Of a DNA stretch of 64,000 nt, positions 1 to 8,396 are shown piece by piece (position 1 is the first letter of the stretch; every line of letters starts with the position of its first letter). Source of the stretch: Flavobacteriales bacterium (GTDB lineage: Bacteria > Bacteroidota > Bacteroidia > Flavobacteriales > UBA1820); the NCBI GenBank assembly GCA_003150615.1, contig QALN01000001.1, positions 16,931 through 80,930 of the forward strand. Reading direction: 5' to 3'. The position numbers and the translations under genes were made by a program. Below the pieces are notes generated by a model that saw only the letters and a list, made by a program, of their open reading frames with translations, had not been told where the DNA came from and ran no database searches.

Positions 1-1
1 T

Positions 2-1132
2 ATGGAATTTCAGATACAGGCCCTCGACAAGAACTCCAAAGCCCGCCTCGGGGTGATAAAAACCGCCCACGGCGAGATACCTACTCCTATTTTCATGCCT
101 GTGGGCACAGTAGGAAGCGTCAAGGGCGTACATCAGAGGGAACTCTCGGACGATATAAACGCGCGTATAATCCTTGGCAATACGTACCACCTTTACCTGC
201 GTCCAGGTACTGATATACTGGAAAGAGCCGGCGGACTGCACCGTTTCATCGGATGGGACCGCCCGATACTGACCGACAGCGGAGGTTATCAGGTCTATTC
301 CCTTTCCGCAACGAGAAAGATAAAAGAAGAAGGCGTTAAGTTCAAGTCCCATATAGACGGTTCGTCTCATATTTTCTCTCCTGAGAGCGTCATGGGTATC
401 GAACGTTCGATAGGTGCGGACATAATCATGGCTTTCGACGAATGCACGCCGTATCCTTGCGAATATTCGTATGCCAGGGCTTCGATGGAGATGACGCACC
501 GCTGGCTTGACCGTTGCGTGTCGTATCTGGCTGAGCATCCTGAAAAATACGGTTATCCTCAATCGCTTTTCCCGATAGTACAGGGTTCGACATACCGCGA
601 CCTGCGCCGTATTTCGGCCGAGAAGATAGCGTCGGTAGGCGCTGACGGCAATGCGATAGGCGGCCTTTCGGTCGGCGAGCCTCACGAGGTCATGTACGAA
701 ATGGTGGATTTGGTATGCGGCATATTGCCGTCCGACCGTCCGAGGTATCTTATGGGGGTCGGCACTCCGGCCAACATATTGGAAAACATAGCACTCGGTA
801 TAGATATGATGGATTGCGTCATGCCTACACGCAATGCGCGTAACGGCATGCTGTTCACTGCCGAAGGGACTATAAACATAAAGAACCGTAAATGGGCGGA
901 CGATTTTTCCCCGATAGATCCTGCGGGATATACATGGGTGGATACGGCTTATACTAAGGCATACCTTCGCCATTTGTTCGCGGCGGACGAATTCCTCGGC
1001 AAGCAGATAGCTTCGGTGCATAATCTGGGCTTTTACCTGTGGCTGGTGGAACAGGCCAGGGAGCACATAAAGGCAGGTGACTTTTCCGTGTGGAAGGACA
1101 TGATGGTTAGAAAACTCGACACCAGGCTGTGA
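2..1132 (+). CDS. tgt: tRNA-guanine transglycosylase (queuosine pathway)
   Basis: Exchanges guanine 34 for a queuine precursor in tRNAs with GUN anticodons, in the cytoplasm. The 376-residue protein has the expected family landmarks: the DSGGYQ motif near residue 92, the GGLSVGE loop, and the MDCVMPTRNARNG segment that precedes the C-terminal domain. The start ATG lies at base 2, so the upstream region is outside the window, but the length and N-terminus look complete. The usual zinc-binding CxCxxC cluster is absent: the segment after FSPIDP reads AGYTWVDTAYTKAYLRHLF, with no cysteine. I believe this is common in Bacteroidetes members. It is followed 22 bases later by an LptF/G permease, so the two may share a transcript. 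Identification is very secure. Confidence 0.97.
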   Translation: MEFQIQALDKNSKARLGVIKTAHGEIPTPIFMPVGTVGSVKGVHQRELSDDINARIILGNTYHLYLRPGTDILERAGGLHRFIGWDRPILTDSGGYQVYSLSATRKIKEEGVKFKSHIDGSSHIFSPESVMGIERSIGADIIMAFDECTPYPCEYSYARASMEMTHRWLDRCVSYLAEHPEKYGYPQSLFPIVQGSTYRDLRRISAEKIASVGADGNAIGGLSVGEPHEVMYEMVDLVCGILPSDRPRYLMGVGTPANILENIALGIDMMDCVMPTRNARNGMLFTAEGTINIKNRKWADDFSPIDPAGYTWVDTAYTKAYLRHLFAADEFLGKQIASVHNLGFYLWLVEQAREHIKAGDFSVWKDMMVRKLDTRL

Positions 1133-1154
1133 CATATGTAGCGGCATACAAACG

Positions 1155-2243
1155 ATGAAAATACTAGACAGGTACATACTGAAAAATTTCCTAGGCACGT
1201 TTTTTATGACCGAGGTAGTCATACTCGTGCTTGCGGTGATAGTGGATATGTCCGAAAAAATAGACAAATTCCTGTCCAACCAGGCTCCTGGAGGCGAGAT
1301 AGCCGTGTACTACCTTAACTTCGCGCTTTATTACGGCAATATGTACATGTCGCTCGTGGTGTTCCTGGCGGCCACAATTTTCACCTCGAAATTCGCTGCC
1401 CGTTCGGAGATAATAGCCATATTGGGGTCGGGTGTGGATTATAATCGTTTCCTCAGGCCGTACATTTACGGGGCGGTGGGGCTTACTGCGGCCGGTTTGC
1501 TAATAAACAGTTTTCTTCTCCCGTATTCTAACGGCAAACGTCTGGCATTCGAGGCCAGGTACGTGAAAAAGGACAATCCCGATATGCAGTATGTCCAGAA
1601 CATACACAAACAGGTGGGCGAAGGCGAAATAATATACATCGGCGAGTGGAACGTAGGGCGCAATACGGGCTCTAAATTCGCTTTCGAGAAATACGACTCG
1701 GCCGGAGCTCTGGTACACAAATTCACTGCCGATTATTTCACGTACAACAAGGACTCCGCTCGGTACAACCTGACGAACTGTTTCGCTCGTGACCTGCGGC
1801 CGGACGGAACTGAAAAAATATCGTCTTATTATACCAAAGATACTGTTTTTGCTTTTACTCCGGCAGATTTTTCCATGGATAAGGCCATAGGCGACAAAAA
1901 AAATTCGGTGGCCCTCTCCCGTCTTATAAAACTCGAAAAACAGCGCGGTTCGCCAAATGTCAAGGCTCTTATCACCGAGAAATACAAGCGTTTCGCCCTG
2001 CCGTTTTCCACGATAATCCTGACGGTGCTGGCAGTATCGCTCTCTTCGCGCAAGAAACGCGGCGGGGCGGGTATAAACATAGCCGTGGGCATAGTGCTTA
2101 TGGCCGCATATCTTTTCATGCTGAGGATATTCGAGACCACGGCGGCAAAAGGAACCGACGGCTATCCGTTGTTCTGGATATGGCTGCCGAATATAATATT
2201 CGCCGTGATAGCATATTATACGTATAAAAATGCAAAGAAATAA
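1155..2243 (+). CDS. LptF/LptG family lipopolysaccharide export permease
   Basis: Inner-membrane permease of the YjgP/YjgQ family, which together with the LptB ATPase extracts LPS from the inner membrane toward LptC and LptA. The 362-residue protein shows the family layout: two N-terminal membrane segments starting from the opening KILDRYILKNFLGTF, a large periplasmic beta domain (about residues 125-270), and three C-terminal membrane segments ending in a basic tail. Bacteroidetes usually carry two paralogues, and the sequence alone does not tell me whether this is LptF or LptG. It begins 22 bases after tgt and overlaps the next gene by 14 bases, so translational coupling is likely. Tgt-permease-EamA order looks like a small operon. 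Confidence 0.9.
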   Translation: MKILDRYILKNFLGTFFMTEVVILVLAVIVDMSEKIDKFLSNQAPGGEIAVYYLNFALYYGNMYMSLVVFLAATIFTSKFAARSEIIAILGSGVDYNRFLRPYIYGAVGLTAAGLLINSFLLPYSNGKRLAFEARYVKKDNPDMQYVQNIHKQVGEGEIIYIGEWNVGRNTGSKFAFEKYDSAGALVHKFTADYFTYNKDSARYNLTNCFARDLRPDGTEKISSYYTKDTVFAFTPADFSMDKAIGDKKNSVALSRLIKLEKQRGSPNVKALITEKYKRFALPFSTIILTVLAVSLSSRKKRGGAGINIAVGIVLMAAYLFMLRIFETTAAKGTDGYPLFWIWLPNIIFAVIAYYTYKNAKK

Positions 2244-3165
2244 CAATAAAGTCAGACCATACCTCTCACTGCATTTCCTGATACTTATATTCGGTTTTAC
2301 CGGTATATTGGGCAAATATATAGATACTCCCTCCACGGCGTTGGTGATATACCGCACTGGACTGACGTTCATAGCTCTCGGTATCTATATGCGATACAAA
2401 GGCGTATCGTTTTCCGTCGGACGGAAAAACCTCGTGTTGCTGCTTCTTTCCGGTGGCGTGATAGGTCTGCACTGGGTACTTTTCTTTGCGGCGATAAAAA
2501 CGTCCAATGTTTCCGTGACGATGGCTATGCTGGCCACCGGCGCGCTTTTCGCTTCGCTGTTGGAACCGATATTCTACCACAGGCGCCTGAGACTGCACGA
2601 AGTGTTGCTCGGTCTGGTGGCCGTTGGCGGCATATACGTGATATATTCCGGGGCGGAACATGCGGACTTCAAAAGCGGCATCATAATAGCTCTGTGCGCT
2701 TCGTTCCTCTCGGCATGTTATTCGATAATAAACAGCAAATGGTCGGAAAAGTTGCCTGACGGAGCGGTATCGGTAGCATTTTATGAAATGATAGGCTCGG
2801 TGGTGGTGGTGGCCGTGCTCTTTGCTCCGTCCGAAGGTTTCCTGCAGGGTTTCGCATATGTGGACTTCAAGGACGCGCTTGGCATATTGTTCCTGGCGGT
2901 AGTGTGTACGGCCTATACGAGCGTTCGTATGATACAGCTTTTCAAGTACCTCTCGCCGTTTACGATGATGCTGAACATAAATCTCGAACCGGTATATTCG
3001 ATGATAATGGCTGTCCTGATATTTCCCGATACGGAACGCATGTCCGGCCGGTTTTACATCGGGGCGGCGGTGATACTATCCACCGTAGTGCTCAACGCTC
3101 TGTTGAATAATTACCGCGACCGCCGCCGGGCAAAACGCCTTGCCTCTACGGCTGTTGAAGCCTGA
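2230..3165 (+). CDS. EamA/DMT-superfamily transporter
   Basis: A 311-residue integral membrane protein with about ten hydrophobic segments arranged as two similar halves, the standard drug/metabolite transporter (EamA) plan. The substrate cannot be told from sequence. Landmarks are the opening LSLHFLILIFGFTGILGKYI, a GLHWVLFFAAIKTSNVSV segment typical of the family, and a basic C-terminal tail (RDRRRAKR). The ATG at 2230 lies inside the end of the preceding permease gene (14-base overlap), indicating co-transcription. There is a second EamA protein in the window at 44.0-45.0 kb, but the two are not close copies. Family call is secure; function is open. Confidence 0.88.
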   Translation: MQRNNNKVRPYLSLHFLILIFGFTGILGKYIDTPSTALVIYRTGLTFIALGIYMRYKGVSFSVGRKNLVLLLLSGGVIGLHWVLFFAAIKTSNVSVTMAMLATGALFASLLEPIFYHRRLRLHEVLLGLVAVGGIYVIYSGAEHADFKSGIIIALCASFLSACYSIINSKWSEKLPDGAVSVAFYEMIGSVVVVAVLFAPSEGFLQGFAYVDFKDALGILFLAVVCTAYTSVRMIQLFKYLSPFTMMLNINLEPVYSMIMAVLIFPDTERMSGRFYIGAAVILSTVVLNALLNNYRDRRRAKRLASTAVEA

Positions 3166-3236
3166 TTTTTTCGTACATTAGCGGTATTGTGCGGCCGTAC
3201 TGGGCAGCTGACAATTAAGCAAATTTGAATTTTAAT

Positions 3237-3695
3237 ATGAAATCCAAACCATCGGATATAAACATACGTAACAAACGCGCTTCCTTCGAGTACGAACTTC
3301 TCGACCGGTATACGGCGGGAATAGTCCTTTACGGTACGGAAATAAAATCCCTGCGTATGGGCAAAGGGAGGATAGCCGATAGTTTCTGCCAGATGAAGGA
3401 CGGCGAACTGTTCGTGATAAATATGAACATAGACCAGTGGGACCATGCCACATACTTCAATCATGCTGCCAAACGCGAACGCAAGTTGCTGCTCACACGC
3501 ACCGAACTCCGCCGCCTGGAGCGCAGCACTAAGGAAAAAGGTCTCTCGATAGTGCCATTGCGTCTTTTTATAACCGAAACCGGCCTTGCAAAACTGGAAA
3601 TAGCCCTTGCCCGAGGCAAGAAGCTGTACGACAAACGCGAATCGATAAAGGAAAAAGACGTGCGCCGCGACATGGACCGCGCTATGGCGCGTTAA
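3237..3695 (+). CDS. smpB: SsrA-binding protein SmpB
   Basis: Binds tmRNA and delivers it to stalled ribosomes for trans-translation. The 152-residue protein has the family core: [28 protein letters not shown], and the basic C-terminal tail [18 protein letters not shown] that enters the ribosomal mRNA channel. I place the start at the ATG at 3237; a TTG four codons upstream (3225) is also in frame, but the ATG fits the usual N-terminus better. The tmRNA gene itself is not in this window. It is followed 14 bases later by nth. Confidence 0.97.
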   Translation: MKSKPSDINIRNKRASFEYELLDRYTAGIVLYGTEIKSLRMGKGRIADSFCQMKDGELFVINMNIDQWDHATYFNHAAKRERKLLLTRTELRRLERSTKEKGLSIVPLRLFITETGLAKLEIALARGKKLYDKRESIKEKDVRRDMDRAMAR

Positions 3696-3709
3696 TTTAC
3701 CCTTATGTC

Positions 3710-4351
3710 ATGAAAGAGAAGCAGAAAGTAGAATTCATAGTTAAAACACTGGACAGGCTTTATCCGGATCCGGAAATAACGCTGCGTTTTTCTTCTCCGT
3801 ACACATTCCTGATATCGGTGCTGCTTTCGGCCCAAAGTACGGACAAGCGCGTGAACGAAACTACGCCGGCACTTTTCGCCCGCGCCGATACGCCCGATAA
3901 AATGATAAAGCTAACGGACGAAGAGGTAATATCGCTCGTGCGTCCGGTAGGCCTCGCACCGACCAAAGGCCGCAACATACGCGCGCTTTCTGCCATACTG
4001 GTTGAAAAATACGGCGGGGAAGTGCCCCGCACGTTCGAGCAGCTCGAAGCCCTTCCGGGGGTGGGGCACAAGACGGCTTCTGTGGTCATGTCACAGGCAT
4101 TCGGCGTGCCGGCATTTCCTGTGGATACGCATATACACCGTCTTATGACACGCTGGGGCCTTACTTGCGGAAAAAGCGTGGAACAGACCGAAAAAGATGC
4201 CAAACGCCTTTTCCCGGAGGAATTGTGGAACAAACTCCACCTTCAGATAATATACTATGGCAGGGAGTATTCGCCGGCCAGAGGGCTTGACTTGTCCAGA
4301 GATGTGATAACGGCCGTTGTGACCGGAAAAATGCCTGTGCCGTCCGAGTAA
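3710..4351 (+). CDS. nth: Endonuclease III, lacking the iron-sulfur cluster cysteines
   Basis: Base-excision repair DNA glycosylase/AP lyase for oxidised pyrimidines. The helix-hairpin-helix LPGVGHKTA is at residues 115-123, with the catalytic Lys at 121, and the catalytic Asp is at 139 (FPVDTHIHR). The protein is 213 residues, close to normal length, but the C-terminal [4Fe-4S] motif (four Cys) is missing: after YYGREYSPARG at 182-192 there is no cysteine to the end. The reading frame is intact through this region, so it is not an obvious frameshift. The last codons run into a hairpin that may act as the terminator. Likely still a glycosylase, since catalytic residues are kept, but stability or DNA sensing may differ. 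Confidence 0.93.
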   Translation: MKEKQKVEFIVKTLDRLYPDPEITLRFSSPYTFLISVLLSAQSTDKRVNETTPALFARADTPDKMIKLTDEEVISLVRPVGLAPTKGRNIRALSAILVEKYGGEVPRTFEQLEALPGVGHKTASVVMSQAFGVPAFPVDTHIHRLMTRWGLTCGKSVEQTEKDAKRLFPEELWNKLHLQIIYYGREYSPARGLDLSRDVITAVVTGKMPVPSE

Positions 4352-4363
4352 GGCGGGCATTTT
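4328..4363 (+). terminator. Hairpin overlapping the nth stop codon
   Basis: Arms aaaatgcc (4328-4335) and ggcatttt (4356-4363) pair perfectly, with an inner gcc/ggc pairing. The 3' arm ends in a short T run. It overlaps the last seven codons of nth and would end the upstream transcript. Confidence 0.5.
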
Positions 4364-4399
4364 AGGGTATCTTTATGATTAATATATGCCTGCAATACT

Positions 4400-4407
4400 T
4401 AAATTTG
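4400..4407 (+). promoter_or_regulatory. Candidate -7 promoter box for the M23-like gene
   Basis: TAAATTTG matches the Bacteroidetes -7 consensus TAnnTTTG exactly, 50 bases before the ATG at 4457. A clear -33 TTTG is not visible. Confidence 0.4.
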
Positions 4408-4456
4408 CATGGTATAAAAAAACGCAGGCGCCGACAGTTGCGCCACGGCTTTGGAT

Positions 4457-5338
4457 ATGAGTAGAAAAAAGACTTCCGGATTTACCTCGAGGCTGAAAAA
4501 ACGGCTCACCAACCATTTGAAGTTCATCCTTTTCGACGAGGCTATGTTCCACGAAGTGTTTTCGCTGCGCCTGCGTCCGCTGAATCTTGTGATACTACTG
4601 GCCGTGTCGGCCATTTTCCTTATAGGCGGTACGATACTGCTTATCCGTTATACTCCTCTAAAGACATATGTCATAACGGACGACGTCCCGGCTCTGCGAC
4701 GCCAGACGGCGCTTTTATTGTCAGAAGTGGATGTTTTGGAAAAAAAACTCAACGACAACGAGGTGTACATAGACGCGTTGCGCCAGGCCATATCCGGCGA
4801 AATCCCGGCGGAAAAGGTCAAGGATTCGGTATATGTCGATTCTATGTCGAAAAACGCCCGCCGGCACCTTAAGGCATCCGCCGAGGATTCGGTGTTCCGC
4901 GCTTCGGTCGAAAAACGCCAGATGGAGTCTTTGCAGGCAACCGGCGCATCTTCGCGTGGAATACTGTCGCTATCCAGCCCGATAAGGGGCGCCGTGATAT
5001 CTGCTGCTTACAACAAATCGGAAGACCATCTCTGGACCGGACTGTCCGCCAAGCCTAATACTCCTATTTTTGCCGTTTACAGCGGTACGATAATCTACAA
5101 GGACTGGACTCCTTCGTCGGGCAACGTGCTGATAATAGAACATAATGAAAACCTTACCAGCATATACAAGAACGTTGGGCTGGTGCCCAAACAGGTGGGC
5201 GACAGGGTTTCGCAGGGCGAACTGATAGCCACTACCGGCCTGGGAGCCAATGCATCGTCCGACCCGGTGGTGCATTTTGAATTGTGGATAAACGGGCGCT
5301 CGGTGGATCCTGAAGATTATATAAACTTCGGAATGTAA
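4457..5338 (+). CDS. Membrane-anchored degenerate LytM/M23 family protein
   Basis: A 293-residue envelope protein: basic cytoplasmic N-terminus (about 1-42), one membrane segment (about 43-65), a coiled-coil region (about 78-112), and a C-terminal LytM/M23 fold (about 170-290). The zinc-peptidase motifs are incomplete. In the HxxxD motif the His is at 191 but Gly195 replaces the Asp, and in the HxH motif Val272 replaces the first His while His273 remains. This points to a catalytically dead LytM domain, as in EnvC-type regulators that activate cell-wall amidases, but that role is inference. The start is the ATG at 4457, two codons after an in-frame TTG. It has its own candidate promoter. Confidence 0.85.
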   Translation: MSRKKTSGFTSRLKKRLTNHLKFILFDEAMFHEVFSLRLRPLNLVILLAVSAIFLIGGTILLIRYTPLKTYVITDDVPALRRQTALLLSEVDVLEKKLNDNEVYIDALRQAISGEIPAEKVKDSVYVDSMSKNARRHLKASAEDSVFRASVEKRQMESLQATGASSRGILSLSSPIRGAVISAAYNKSEDHLWTGLSAKPNTPIFAVYSGTIIYKDWTPSSGNVLIIEHNENLTSIYKNVGLVPKQVGDRVSQGELIATTGLGANASSDPVVHFELWINGRSVDPEDYINFGM

Positions 5339-5370
5339 AACCGGGAGATAAGGGAACAACGGTACGCACA

Positions 5371-6861
5371 ATGAAAAAATATCTCGCAGGGTTATACGCT
5401 CGCTATGTGATAAGCAGGGAAAACAAGTATTTCGCAGCACCGGTTGCATCCCAGAGCGATATGCTGCGCCGTCTTATAGCAACGGCTGAAAACACTTCTT
5501 TCGGCCGTGAACACCGTTTCTGCGAAATAAAAAACTATGCCGATTTTAAAGAACGCGTCCCGTTGTGCAACTATGAAAACCTCCGTCCTTATGTGGAACG
5601 CATAGCTTCCGGGGAACATGGCGTATTGTGGCCTGGAAGGCCAGAATATTTTGCCAAGACATCGGGAACCACTTCAGGGGCCAAATACATACCGCTTACC
5701 CGTGAAGGACTTATGTGCCAGATAAAGGCTACCAGGAACATGCTGCTGCGGTATATACTCGCCACGGGCAACGTTGGTTTCGTAGGCGGTAAGATGATAT
5801 TCCTTCAGGGAAGCCCCGTTTTGAACGATAAAAACGGCATAAAGACGGGACGGCTGTCGGGTATCGTAGCCCACCATATACCTTTTTATCTGCAATCCAA
5901 CCGCAAGCCGACATTCGAAACGAATTGTATAGAGGACTGGGAAGAGAAAGTGGAGGCCATAGTGGATGAAACGGCCGGGGCCGACATGACGCTCATATCC
6001 GGCATACCATCGTGGCTTCAGATGTATTTCGAGCGGCTGACCGCGCGTACCGGCAAGAAAATAGGAGAACTTTTCCCGCATTTTTCGCTGCTGGTCACAG
6101 GAGGGGTTAACTTTTCCCCATATCGTGCGAGGCTGGAATCGATGATAGGCCGCAAGGTCGATGTGCTGGAGACTTATCCCGCTTCCGAAGGGTTCATAGC
6201 CGCAAGCGATTCTGTATCCGGTGACGGCAGCCTGTTGCTGATGGTCAACTCCGGTATATTCTACGAGTTCGTGCCGGCAGACCGGTTTTACGAGGAAAAC
6301 CCGCCGCGTCTCTCGCTCGAAGAGGTCTGTACCGGTGTCAATTACGCGATAATACTATCCACCAATTCCGGGCTTTGGGCCTATGCTATAGGGGACACGG
6401 TGGAGTTTACGTCGCTCAGACCGTACAGGATAAAGGTAACCGGGCGCATATCGCATTATACGTCAGCGTTCGGCGAGCATGTGATAGCCGCTGAAGCCGA
6501 ACGTTCTGTGGAAGGCGCGGCATTGCAGTGCGGCGCGTTGGTGTCTGAATTTACCCTCGCCCCGCAGGTGAATCCGACGGAAGGATTGCCGTACCACGAA
6601 TGGTTCATAGAGTTTTCGCGCGAACCTGACGATATGGACGCTTTTGCCCGTGAACTTGACCGGCGGATGTGCGAATCGAACATATATTACCGCGACCTAA
6701 TAGAAGGCAGAATACTGCGCCGGGCTGTTGTAAGGAGTCTTCCGGAAGGTTCTTTTGCCTCATATATGAAGTCGGTAGGGCGTCTCGGCGGACAGAACAA
6801 ATTGCCACGCCTGTCCAACGACCGTTCGATAGCCGATGCTTTGGGCATTTACGTGGTGTGA
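5371..6861 (+). CDS. GH3 (auxin-responsive promoter) family protein
   Basis: Acyl-adenylate-forming enzyme family related to plant GH3 acyl-amido synthetases; bacterial members are common in Bacteroidetes but their substrates are not established. At 496 residues it has the expected length. The nucleotide-binding motif reads KTSGTTSGAKYIPLT at about residues 95-109, followed by ETYPASEGF (about 268-276), which fits the second adenylate-binding motif, and YAIGDTVEF, matching the conserved Asp that contacts ribose. It sits 32 bases after the M23-like gene on the same strand and 68 bases before purD. Family assignment is firm; the reaction is unknown. Confidence 0.85.
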   Translation: MKKYLAGLYARYVISRENKYFAAPVASQSDMLRRLIATAENTSFGREHRFCEIKNYADFKERVPLCNYENLRPYVERIASGEHGVLWPGRPEYFAKTSGTTSGAKYIPLTREGLMCQIKATRNMLLRYILATGNVGFVGGKMIFLQGSPVLNDKNGIKTGRLSGIVAHHIPFYLQSNRKPTFETNCIEDWEEKVEAIVDETAGADMTLISGIPSWLQMYFERLTARTGKKIGELFPHFSLLVTGGVNFSPYRARLESMIGRKVDVLETYPASEGFIAASDSVSGDGSLLLMVNSGIFYEFVPADRFYEENPPRLSLEEVCTGVNYAIILSTNSGLWAYAIGDTVEFTSLRPYRIKVTGRISHYTSAFGEHVIAAEAERSVEGAALQCGALVSEFTLAPQVNPTEGLPYHEWFIEFSREPDDMDAFARELDRRMCESNIYYRDLIEGRILRRAVVRSLPEGSFASYMKSVGRLGGQNKLPRLSNDRSIADALGIYVV

Positions 6862-6929
6862 CGTGTGATGCGGGTGAGACAGAAGCATTGAAAATGGAAA
6901 TTTAAAAACAAATATAACGATTGGATACG

Positions 6930-8207
6930 ATGAACGTACTTATCCTCGGTTCGGGCGGCCGCGAACACGCCCTGGCATGGAAAATATCGCAGAGCCCGCT
7001 CTGCGGCAAACTGTTTATGGCTCCCGGTAATGCCGGCACTGCCGCGCTGGGAGAAAATCTTCCGGTCAAAGTGAACGATTTCGCCGGAATTAAAAAGGCG
7101 GTACTCGAAAACGGCATAGATTTTGTGGTCGTAGGCCCGGAAGACCCTCTGGTAAACGGTGTTTACGATTTCTTCAAAGCCGATGAGGAGCTGTCGCGTG
7201 TGGCCGTATTCGGCCCGTCCAAAGAAGGGGCGCGTCTGGAAGGAAGCAAAGAATATGCCAAGGAATTCATGGTGCGCCACGGTATACCTACCGCCGCATA
7301 CAAGAGTTTCACCCGTGAAAATGTATCGGAAGCGGATGCTTTTATCGACAGCCTTAAACCTCCTTATGTGCTCAAGGCCGACGGTCTGGCCGCCGGCAAA
7401 GGCGTGCTGATACTCCCTTCGGCAGAAGAAGCCAAAAGCGAGATACGCGCCATGATACTCGGCGGAAAATTCGGAGCCGCATCGGAAAAAGTCGTGATAG
7501 AGGAGTTCCTGTCCGGAATAGAACTGTCCGTATTTGCCATAACGGACGGCCGGAGTTACAAACTGCTGCCCACCGCCAAGGACTACAAAAGGATAGGTGA
7601 AGGCGATACGGGACTCAATACCGGTGGTATGGGGGCCGTTTCCCCGGTCCCGTTTGCCGATGATGAGTTTATGAAAAAGATAGAGGACAGGATAGTCCGC
7701 CCGACGGTGGAAGGATTGGAAAAAGACGGGCTGGTTTATACCGGATTCGTGTTTTTCGGTCTTATAAACGTAGGCGGGGAGCCTAAAGTTATAGAATACA
7801 ACGTGCGCATGGGCGACCCTGAAACGGAAGCCGTGATACCGCGTGTCGAGAGCGATCTTCTGGAAGCGCTTTATGCCGCCGCCTGCGGACGTCTGGACGA
7901 AGTGTCGTTCGGCATAGACCCACGTGCGGCGGTAACTGTCGTGATGACATCCGGAGGTTATCCTGAGAGTTATGAAAAGGGTAAGGTTATTTCCGGTTTG
8001 GAAAAAGTCGAAGACAGCATAGTATTCCACATGGGTACTAAATCCTCAGACGGGCAGGTACTCACCGACGGCGGGCGCGTGTTGTGCGTGACTTCGTATG
8101 CCGGCGACTTTAGGGATGCGCTGAAAAAAAGTTACGTTAACGTAAAGAACATAACGTTCGACGGAGCTTACTGCCGTACCGATATAGGCCGCGACCTGAT
8201 GCGGTAA
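6930..8207 (+). CDS. purD: Phosphoribosylamine--glycine ligase
   Basis: Second step of de novo purine synthesis, joining glycine to 5-phosphoribosylamine with ATP. The 425-residue protein starts MNVLILGSGGREHALAW, the family N-terminus, and contains the ATP-grasp core: LKADGLAAGKGVLI, EEFLSGIELSVFA, and YNVRMGDPETEAV with the metal-binding acidic residues. I use the ATG at 6930, since a TTG three codons upstream would add residues before the conserved start. Other pur genes are not nearby. The next gene, nhaA, is separated by a 189-base structured leader. Confidence 0.97.
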   Translation: MNVLILGSGGREHALAWKISQSPLCGKLFMAPGNAGTAALGENLPVKVNDFAGIKKAVLENGIDFVVVGPEDPLVNGVYDFFKADEELSRVAVFGPSKEGARLEGSKEYAKEFMVRHGIPTAAYKSFTRENVSEADAFIDSLKPPYVLKADGLAAGKGVLILPSAEEAKSEIRAMILGGKFGAASEKVVIEEFLSGIELSVFAITDGRSYKLLPTAKDYKRIGEGDTGLNTGGMGAVSPVPFADDEFMKKIEDRIVRPTVEGLEKDGLVYTGFVFFGLINVGGEPKVIEYNVRMGDPETEAVIPRVESDLLEALYAAACGRLDEVSFGIDPRAAVTVVMTSGGYPESYEKGKVISGLEKVEDSIVFHMGTKSSDGQVLTDGGRVLCVTSYAGDFRDALKKSYVNVKNITFDGAYCRTDIGRDLMR

Positions 8208-8264
8208 AATCGGCATTTAACAAAATGATAAACGTCGGAGCGGAAATTTGACCGATGTTTTGTA

Positions 8265-8396
8265 TATTTTTGTCACCTGAGAAAAATGTAAACGGAAATC
8301 CGTACATCCCGTACTTTCCGTTTCCGTATATATTGAATATTAATTAGGACCCTGCATTGCGGAAAAACCGCATATGAGGTCTAAAAAACAATAAAA
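8265..8396 (+). promoter_or_regulatory. Structured 5' leader of nhaA
   Basis: A -7-like box TATTTTTG is at 8265-8272. Downstream are two clear hairpins. The first, about 8290-8323, pairs aaacggaaa with tttccgttt around an inner gtac/gtac. The second, about 8348-8381, pairs gacc with ggtc around tgcgg-aaaaa-ccgca. The second ends 15 bases before the ATG, close enough to affect ribosome loading. Ion-sensing riboswitches occur upstream of nhaA in other phyla, but I cannot match this leader to any known class from sequence alone. Confidence 0.4.

Noticed and set aside
1500..2372. A 290-codon minus-strand open frame across the LptF/G permease
   Set aside because: Antisense shadow of a clearly coding, conserved gene; composition is low-likelihood protein.
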